Below, piece after piece: positions 1-4,019 of a stretch of DNA of 6,060 nucleotides (positions are counted from its first letter, which is position 1; each line of letters starts with the position of its first letter). The translations under genes were made by a program, and so were the position numbers. The stretch comes from an uncultured Chryseolinea sp. (GTDB taxonomy: Bacteria; Bacteroidota; Bacteroidia; Cytophagales; Cyclobacteriaceae). The stretch is taken from assembly GCA_946478915.1 (NCBI GenBank), contig CAMLER010000336.1, positions 1 through 6,060 of the forward strand. Reading direction: 5' to 3'. Under the pieces are notes generated by a model. It was not told where the DNA came from. It ran no database searches and saw only the letters and a program-made list of their open reading frames with translations.

Positions 1-58
1 TAAGCAAAGTGAGCTTATGGGACTTCTCCCAAACAACGAGTTTTCTAAAATCTTTCAT
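1..58 (-). CDS. Four-helix-bundle protein (S23/IVP family), N-terminal fragment cut by window edge
   Basis: Reading leftward from an ATG at 58-56, the first 19 codons give MKDFRKLVVWEKSHKLTLL, and the frame is still open at base 1. This matches the characteristic beginning of the four-helix-bundle family first described from intervening sequences in bacterial 23S rRNA genes (consensus of the type M-x-[DN]-[FY]-[RK]-x-L-x-V-W-[QE]-K-[AS]-H-x-L). Full-length members are about 115-130 residues, form oligomeric helical bundles, and have no firmly known function; Avd of diversity-generating retroelements is a distant relative. The gene lies 64 bp after the argC stop on the same strand, so it may be cotranscribed with the arginine genes or may be an independent insertion in the cluster. 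No Shine-Dalgarno sequence is visible. Only the N-terminus is in view, so the family call rests on 19 residues, but the motif is distinctive. Confidence 0.75.
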   Translation of the reverse strand, partial: MKDFRKLVVWEKSHKLTLL

Positions 59-93
59 ATAACGGTAATTAAAATCAAATGCGCTGCACTGGC

Positions 94-121
94 GTTTTAC
101 GTTTTGCGTTATGCGTTGAGC
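94..121. repeat. Four degenerate 7-bp tandem repeats (GTTNTGC-like)
   Basis: On the plus strand the units are GTTTTAC (94-100), GTTTTGC (101-107), GTTATGC (108-114) and GTTGAGC (115-121), all beginning GTT and most ending GC. The array starts 4 bp from the argC stop codon and fills almost half of the spacer between argC and the four-helix-bundle gene. The repeat is seen directly. Its role is unknown; it could be slipped-strand debris or an end sequence of a small inserted unit carrying the four-helix-bundle gene. Confidence 0.5.
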
Positions 122-122
122 C

Positions 123-1094
123 TCAAAAGACCGTACTCTTCAGCCTCAGCCCTGCCGTCTCCTCAAATCCACACATCAAATTCATATTCTGAACGGCCTG
201 GCCGGAGGCACCTTTCAGCAAGTTGTCGATAGCGGAGTGTATGACGAGTTTGCCATTTTCTTTTTCCAATCCGATAAGACATTTGTTAGTGTTCACGACT
301 TGCTTCAGATCTATCATGACATCGCTCACGACGGTGAATGGATGATCCTTGTAGAAGTCATGATAAAGCTTTCTTACCTCGTCAAGTGATGCATCAACAG
401 AAACACAAGAGCTTACGTAAATGCCCCGCGAAAAATCTCCCCGCCAGGGTATAAAATTCACCTCGCCGTTAAATTCGGGCTGCAACTGCCTGAGGGTTTG
501 GTTTATTTCTTTAAGGTGTTGGTGCGTCAGCGTTTTATAAGCCGATATGTTATTGACACGCCATGTGAATTGGGTTGTGCTCTGTAACTTTTGTCCTGCG
601 CCTGTCGACCCCGTTATTCCCGTTGTAAAAGTATCTTTCAATATGCCGGCATTTGCCAGCGGAATAAGGCCGAGCTCAATGGCCGTTGCAAAACATCCCG
701 GGTTTGCCACATTTTGGGCAGATTTCAGTGAATCCCTATTAACCTCCGGCAAACCATATACAAACAATCTCTCTCCTGCGGTTTCACCGAGACGAAAATC
801 CTGACTGAGGTCAATAATTTTAGTTGCAGAAGAAATACTGTTCTCCTGGACGAACTTTTTGCTTTCACCATGACCGAGACATAGGAAGAGAACATCGACG
901 GTTTCCAGTGTATCGGTAAATGTTAATTCTGTTTCTCCAATCAGATCAGGATGAACTTGATATAATGGGTTGCCTGCATTGCTCCTGCTATGAACAAAAT
1001 TTAATTCGACCGCCGGGTGATTCAATAATAATCTAATCGTTTCACCTCCTGTATAGCCTGCGCCACCTACTATTCCGACTTTAACTTTTTTCAT
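123..1094 (-). CDS. argC: N-acetyl-gamma-glutamyl-phosphate reductase (N-acylglutamyl-phosphate reductase)
   Basis: This 323-residue cytosolic enzyme performs the NADPH-dependent reduction of N-acyl-gamma-glutamyl phosphate to the semialdehyde, the third step of arginine (ornithine) synthesis. The N-terminus has the Rossmann nucleotide-binding motif GIVGGAGYTGGE (residues 7-18). The catalytic cysteine is Cys134 in NPGCFATA (131-138). Further family hallmarks are TGSTGAGQK (161-169), HQHLKEI (191-197), a PWRGDFSRGIY segment (216-226) and NLLKGASGQAVQNMN (291-305). Length fits the short ArgC type, and no key residue is missing. The ATG at 1094-1092 overlaps the argG stop (ATGA, 4 bp), which indicates translational coupling and a shared mRNA with argG. 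In some Bacteroidota the pathway uses N-succinyl rather than N-acetyl intermediates, and the sequence alone does not settle which substrate is used here. Confidence 0.96.
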   Translation of the reverse strand: MKKVKVGIVGGAGYTGGETIRLLLNHPAVELNFVHSRSNAGNPLYQVHPDLIGETELTFTDTLETVDVLFLCLGHGESKKFVQENSISSATKIIDLSQDFRLGETAGERLFVYGLPEVNRDSLKSAQNVANPGCFATAIELGLIPLANAGILKDTFTTGITGSTGAGQKLQSTTQFTWRVNNISAYKTLTHQHLKEINQTLRQLQPEFNGEVNFIPWRGDFSRGIYVSSCVSVDASLDEVRKLYHDFYKDHPFTVVSDVMIDLKQVVNTNKCLIGLEKENGKLVIHSAIDNLLKGASGQAVQNMNLMCGFEETAGLRLKSTVF

Positions 1095-2299
1095 GATTCA
1101 GCTTTGGAATTTTCTGCTCTTACCTGGTGATAGATCATAGTTTGATTTCCAAATATCTTGGAGAACCCTCTCACGTCATCCCCTGTCCAACCGAGATTCA
1201 TTTCGCCATACTTCCCAAACTTCGACGACATCAGGTCGTTCGGGGAATCGATACCGGTCACCTGGAACCGGTATGGGAACAGTTGTATTTTAACCTCACC
1301 GGTAACCTGTAATTGCGTGCTGGTTAAATATGCTTCTATGTCGCGCATTACCGGGTCAAGATACTGGCCTTCGTGCAACCAGTTGCCGTAGAATTGTGCC
1401 AACTGATCCTTCCATGTTAATTGCCATTTCGTCAATACATGTTTCTCAAGAGCATGATGCGCTTTGATCACTACCATAGGTGCCGCGGCTTCAAATCCCA
1501 CTCTCCCTTTTATTCCAATTATGGTATCGCCGATATGAATGTCGCGGCCTATTCCATAAGGTCCCGCCATTTTCTGCAGTGTCTGAATTGCATCAACCGG
1601 ATGACCAAACGTTTCCTGATTAATTTTTCTTAACTCTCCCTTTTCAAAACGGAGTGTGACTTCTTCCGTGTTTGACTTAGTTACCTGAGTAGGCCATGCG
1701 GATTCCGGCAGCATGCCCATTGACTTTAGCGTTTCTTTCCCTCCGACTGAAGTACCCCAAATACCCTTGTTGATGGAGTACATCGCCTTCTCAAAATTCA
1801 TCTGGATCCCTTTTGACTTTAGGTAGTTTATCTCTTCCTCCCGCGAAAGTTTTAGGTCGCGAATCGGCGTTATAATTTCCACGCCAGGAATAAGCACATG
1901 AAAGATCATGTCGAATCTCACCTGGTCGTTGCCTGCACCCGTACTGCCGTGAGCGACGGCATCCGCTTTTATTTCTTTTGCGTAGTTGGCCGTTGCTAAC
2001 GCCTGCGACATGCGCTCAGCGCTTACGCTCAGCGGATAGGTATTGTTCTTTAGTATGTTGCCGTAAATAAGATACCGGATGACCTTGTCGTAATAATTTT
2101 TGGTCTCGTCGATAGTTCGGTGAGAAGCCACGCCGAGGTTGCTAGCCCGCTGTTCAATGGATTTTACCTCCTCATCGTCGAAACCGCCTGTATTCACTGT
2201 AATGGTATGAACCTCAAAACCTTTGTCTTCACTGAGATACTTCACACAATAGGATGTATCCAAACCACCACTGAAGGCTACAACTACTTTTTTTTTCAT
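1091..2299 (-). CDS. argG: Argininosuccinate synthase
   Basis: This 402-residue cytosolic enzyme joins citrulline and aspartate with ATP to give argininosuccinate plus AMP and PPi, the penultimate step of arginine synthesis. The ATP-binding PP-loop is AFSGGLDTSY (residues 8-17). The citrulline/aspartate-binding core shows SVSAERM (91-97) and HGSTGAGNDQVRFD (117-130), equivalent to the HGxTGKGNDQVRFE signature of classical enzymes. WGTSVGGKETL (181-191) and a C-terminal YGEMNLGWTGDDVRGFSKIFG stretch (about 364-384) follow. The length is close to the usual 395-410. The central part (GPYGIGRDIHIGDTIIGIKGR, about 246-266) diverges from the proteobacterial form and looks like the Bacteroidota subgroup. 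The ATG at 2299 is followed by a lysine-rich start (MKKKVVV), and no Shine-Dalgarno is seen, only an A/T-rich leader. The gene is preceded by a 95-bp gap with a hairpin and followed by overlapping argC. Confidence 0.96.
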   Translation of the reverse strand: MKKKVVVAFSGGLDTSYCVKYLSEDKGFEVHTITVNTGGFDDEEVKSIEQRASNLGVASHRTIDETKNYYDKVIRYLIYGNILKNNTYPLSVSAERMSQALATANYAKEIKADAVAHGSTGAGNDQVRFDMIFHVLIPGVEIITPIRDLKLSREEEINYLKSKGIQMNFEKAMYSINKGIWGTSVGGKETLKSMGMLPESAWPTQVTKSNTEEVTLRFEKGELRKINQETFGHPVDAIQTLQKMAGPYGIGRDIHIGDTIIGIKGRVGFEAAAPMVVIKAHHALEKHVLTKWQLTWKDQLAQFYGNWLHEGQYLDPVMRDIEAYLTSTQLQVTGEVKIQLFPYRFQVTGIDSPNDLMSSKFGKYGEMNLGWTGDDVRGFSKIFGNQTMIYHQVRAENSKAES

Positions 2300-2329
2300 C
2301 TTAATATATTAGAATGGTTCAAGGATCTT

Positions 2330-2370
2330 ATAAAACAAGCGCATACCGCATCCCATAGGGATGCGTGCGC
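2330..2370 (-). terminator. Strong hairpin plus T-rich tail between the acetyltransferase gene and argG; terminator, attenuator or REP-like element
   Basis: CGCATCCC (2347-2354) and GGGATGCG (2358-2365) form a perfect 8-bp stem around a 3-base loop. Outer GCGC blocks (2339-2342 and 2367-2370) can extend the stem across a small internal loop. On the minus strand the hairpin is followed by a broken T run, TTGTTTTAT (2338-2330), and then argG 31 bp further on. This fits an intrinsic terminator for the upstream acetyltransferase gene, or a partial terminator/attenuator in front of argG. The near-palindromic GGGATGC core also resembles REP-type intergenic hairpins seen in some Bacteroidota. The structure is visible in the sequence; the function is inferred. 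Confidence 0.55.
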
Positions 2371-2394
2371 GTAATTTCAAACATCAATGTTGGA

Positions 2395-3183
2395 TTACCA
2401 AAAAAATATGCCGAGTAAAGACTTCCTCTTCAGGGAAGGATCTACATTGACAGGCTCCTTTCTGCGAAAGGATTTCAGCAATACGAACTGCTTGAATCGA
2501 AGCCATCGTTCAAACAATTTCTGATTGCCTTTGAAGGCACGGTGGCGATGGTTTGTATGTTCATTCGCTACCAGCTGAGGTTGTGGCTGAGAAGCTTTTG
2601 CTTCGGCTTTCGCCAATTCGGCAGCCTTAATTTTGGCTTCAGCCTCCGCGGGATCAAACAGCATAGCAGTGCACATGCAGTTCTTTCTCTCCTTGCTCAT
2701 AAGAATTTCATAGTTGACGCAGCTCTGGCATCCCTTCCAGAACTCCTCATCAGTAGTGAGCTCAGAGTACGTTACAGGCTCGTATCCAAGGTCCGAATTA
2801 ATCTTCATCACCGCCAAACCAGTCGTCAGACCAAAAATTTTGGCATCAGGATATTTCTCTCTGGAAAGTTGAAAGACCTTCTTCTTTATTTCAGTTGCTA
2901 CTCCGGTCTTCCGGAAAGCAGGTGCTACAATTAGTCCAGAATTGGCTACATATTTCCCATGTTGCCACGCTTCTATGTAACAAAATCCAACCCATTGGTT
3001 ATCTGCGGTAGTGGCAATAACAGCTTTGCCTTCCTTCATCTTTTGTTCAATGTAGGCTGGTGAACGCTTGGCTATTCCAGTGCCTCGCGCTTTGGCTGAT
3101 TCTTCCATCTCTTTAGTGATGGTTTCAGCATGAAATATATCGTCAGACGTTGCTATTCTGACAATGAGTTTTTGATTTTCCAA
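2395..3183 (-). CDS. GNAT-family N-acetyltransferase, candidate N-acylglutamate synthase (arginine step 1), with basic C-terminal extension
   Basis: This 262-residue protein has a GNAT fold at about residues 6-145. The acyl-CoA pyrophosphate loop (motif A) is VAPAFRKTGVATEIKKK (86-102, R-x-x-G-x-A). It is preceded by a substrate-side segment ARGTGIAKRSPAYI (32-45) and followed by AVMKINSDLGYEPV (124-137). Four cysteines, C152-x2-C155 and C169-x-C171, could bind a metal. Proteins of this type sit next to argG in many Bacteroidota and are thought, from memory of functional work in Bacteroides, to supply N-acylglutamate; this gene's position before argG-argC supports that. After residue 178 comes an Ala/Glu/Lys-rich stretch (180-198) and a basic tail to residue 262 that I do not recall in the usual roughly 180-200-residue relatives. 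The start is TTG (3183-3181): an in-frame TAG lies two codons upstream, and the first internal Met (residue 26) would remove conserved sequence. The GNAT call is firm; the substrate is inferred. Confidence 0.85.
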   Translation of the reverse strand: MENQKLIVRIATSDDIFHAETITKEMEESAKARGTGIAKRSPAYIEQKMKEGKAVIATTADNQWVGFCYIEAWQHGKYVANSGLIVAPAFRKTGVATEIKKKVFQLSREKYPDAKIFGLTTGLAVMKINSDLGYEPVTYSELTTDEEFWKGCQSCVNYEILMSKERKNCMCTAMLFDPAEAEAKIKAAELAKAEAKASQPQPQLVANEHTNHRHRAFKGNQKLFERWLRFKQFVLLKSFRRKEPVNVDPSLKRKSLLGIFFW

Positions 3184-3241
3184 TTTCTATTAAAAGTTGT
3201 TGTGAGTGATTATAACAACCGTGCCAGAAGCACCAGAGCGC

Positions 3242-3256
3242 AATGTCCTTGACATT
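3242..3256. promoter_or_regulatory. 15-bp perfect palindrome, possible operator
   Basis: AATGTC (3242-3247) and GACATT (3251-3256) are exact inverted copies around a 3-base centre. The centre lies about 66 bp upstream of the acetyltransferase start codon, a plausible place for a dimeric regulator. Between it and the gene, the minus strand has a TATAAT hexamer (3214-3209) but no well-placed partner box. The palindrome does not match the classical ArgR box. A 6-bp arm can arise by chance, so a regulatory role is tentative. Confidence 0.3.
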
Positions 3257-3291
3257 ACGTCATATTAAATGAGTTGGCTGGATATATCAGA

Positions 3292-3386
3292 TACGCACAA
3301 AGCGCGTAGGTCGTGGGCGCCTGGTCACCGTGCAGGCTGGACAGAACTGAACAGTTCTCTTAGAGTGGAAAGCAGCTACTGCTGCT
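3292..3386. other. Cluster of four short hairpins; candidate structured RNA or regulatory leader
   Basis: Four stems follow one another: TACGC/GCGTA (3292-3296 with 3304-3308), GCCTG/CAGGC (3319-3323 with 3333-3337), AGAACTG/CAGTTCT (3343-3349 with 3352-3358) and AGCAGC/GCTGCT (3371-3376 with 3381-3386). The segment is more GC-rich than the sequence right of it. It does not match tRNA, 4.5S/SRP RNA, tmRNA or a riboswitch that I recognise. It could be a small RNA on either strand, or part of a leader. No clear promoter or terminator brackets it. Confidence 0.3.
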
Positions 3387-3512
3387 GAGATAATGGTGAA
3401 CAATGTTTTCAATTTCTTTACTGTCGTTTAAGTTGAACGTTAGAGAAAGATCATTCGCTGTTTATTTTGGTTTCGATATGTAATGCAAAATTAAACGATA
3501 AAGTTTGGTAAA

Positions 3513-3554
3513 AGGCAAGGTTTTTGCCTAAAACAGTAAAAATTATTTTTTACT
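3513..3554. repeat. Two consecutive hairpins upstream of the small membrane-protein gene
   Basis: The first stem is AGGCAA (3513-3518) with TTGCCT (3524-3529), loop of 5. The second is AGTAAAAA (3535-3542) with TTTTTACT (3547-3554), loop of 4. They lie 80-120 bp before the ATG at 3637. The first, flanked by A runs on both sides, could be a weak terminator on either strand; the second is A/T-only apart from one pair and may simply be a DNA cruciform or protein-binding site. The pairing is exact; function is unknown. Confidence 0.4.
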
Positions 3555-3610
3555 AACGAAAGTTTGTAATGAATCGGGTAGTAGAACGTTATGCTATCCG
3601 ACTCGTTAAT

Positions 3611-3618
3611 TATCTTTG
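3611..3618 (+). promoter_or_regulatory. Bacteroidota-type -7 promoter element (TAnnTTTG)
   Basis: TATCTTTG matches exactly the -7 consensus TAnnTTTG known for the primary sigma factor of Bacteroidota. It ends 18 bp before the ATG at 3637, which would give a leader of roughly 10-15 bases. No good TTTG/TTG -33 box is present about 19 bp upstream (the region reads near GTTATGC), so the match is half of a promoter and could be chance in A/T-rich DNA. Confidence 0.4.
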
Positions 3619-3636
3619 AGACATCGTTGAACCAAT

Positions 3637-4008
3637 ATGTATACAAAAAAACTAGTTGTCGCAAGCATTTTCGCGTTGTTAATGATCACGTTAGGAATAA
3701 TATTCAGATCAGCGCCACCCAAGGAACCGGACAACACCATTCGCGCCCTTGGTATAATCGAAGAGGTATTGGAGACGAGGCAAAAAAATATCGTGTTCAA
3801 GCTTAAGGACGATGACAGGTTCTACTATATAAAGAAGGACCTGAAAAAAGATCTCACATTTGGCGAGTTGAAGAAAAGACTTGCTGGTAAATCGGTTGAG
3901 ATCTATTACGTAAATCGCTGGACACCGGTAGATCCGCTACGCGTCAAGCACGTAACCAAGGTCGATTTGAATAAGATGACACTGTATACCAGTAACCTAA
4001 CCCCCTAG
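3637..4008 (+). CDS. Uncharacterised small membrane-anchored protein, possible OB-like domain
   Basis: This 123-residue protein is of no family I recognise. Residues 4-5 are Lys-Lys, followed by one hydrophobic helix (about 6-23, LVVASIFALLMITLGIIF) and then RSAPP, which suggests an inner-membrane anchor or uncleaved signal with the rest in the periplasm; no lipobox cysteine is present. Residues about 36-117 look like beta-strands at 38-46, 51-57 and 61-66, a helix at 74-82 (FGELKKRLA), then strands at 85-93, 102-109 and 113-117. That beta3-alpha-beta2 order is reminiscent of an OB fold, but this is inference from pattern only. The domain is rich in Lys and Asp and has no cysteine or obvious catalytic motif. 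The ATG fits the placement of the TATCTTTG element; no Shine-Dalgarno is seen. The gene stands alone on this strand and ends 8 bp from the convergent large gene. Confidence 0.7.
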   Translation: MYTKKLVVASIFALLMITLGIIFRSAPPKEPDNTIRALGIIEEVLETRQKNIVFKLKDDDRFYYIKKDLKKDLTFGELKKRLAGKSVEIYYVNRWTPVDPLRVKHVTKVDLNKMTLYTSNLTP

Positions 4009-4019
4009 CCAGGTGGTTA
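3998..4019. terminator. Imperfect hairpin spanning both convergent stop codons
   Basis: TAACCCC (3998-4004) can pair with GGTGGTTA (4012-4019), leaving one bulged T and a 7-base loop. The loop contains the TAG stop of the plus-strand gene, and the stem contains the TAA stop of the minus-strand gene. With only 8 bp between the two coding regions, this is the only visible candidate for a shared end signal. It has no T run on either side, so it may not terminate by itself. Confidence 0.25.

Larger units (their letters stand above)
3184..3636. other. 453-bp non-coding spacer between divergent genes
   Basis: No convincing coding region was found on either strand. The spacer must carry promoters for the acetyltransferase gene (leftward) and the small membrane-protein gene (rightward). 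Its contents are a 15-bp palindrome (3242-3256), a GC-richer core with four short hairpins (3292-3386), an A/T-rich part from about 3400 to 3600, two more hairpins (3513-3554) and a TATCTTTG element (3611-3618). The segment 3387-3512 shows no recognisable element. Confidence 0.7.

Noticed and set aside
1..58. Diversity-generating retroelement accessory gene (avd)
   Set aside because: Avd is a distant relative of the four-helix-bundle family, but the N-terminal motif here is the stand-alone IVP type, and no reverse transcriptase or template repeat is in view.
547..804. Plus-strand open frame opposite argC
   Set aside because: It lies entirely within a strongly recognised argC coding region on the other strand and its product resembles nothing; a shadow frame.
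2380..2391. Small inverted repeat AACAT-CA-ATGTT just after the acetyltransferase stop
   Set aside because: A 5-bp A/T-rich stem with a 2-base loop is expected by chance and is far weaker than the adjacent GC-rich hairpin.
2542..2934. Plus-strand open frame of 130 codons opposite the acetyltransferase gene
   Set aside because: It is antisense to the conserved GNAT core and has no family-like motif; a shadow frame.
3209..3214. TATAAT hexamer on the minus strand as the acetyltransferase promoter
   Set aside because: No -35 or -33 partner at a proper distance, and Bacteroidota promoters normally use TAnnTTTG; too weak to list as a promoter.
3606..3800. Minus-strand 64-codon frame overlapping the small membrane-protein gene
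   Set aside because: It has no recognisable features, while the plus-strand frame gives a coherent anchor-plus-domain protein reaching the convergent junction.
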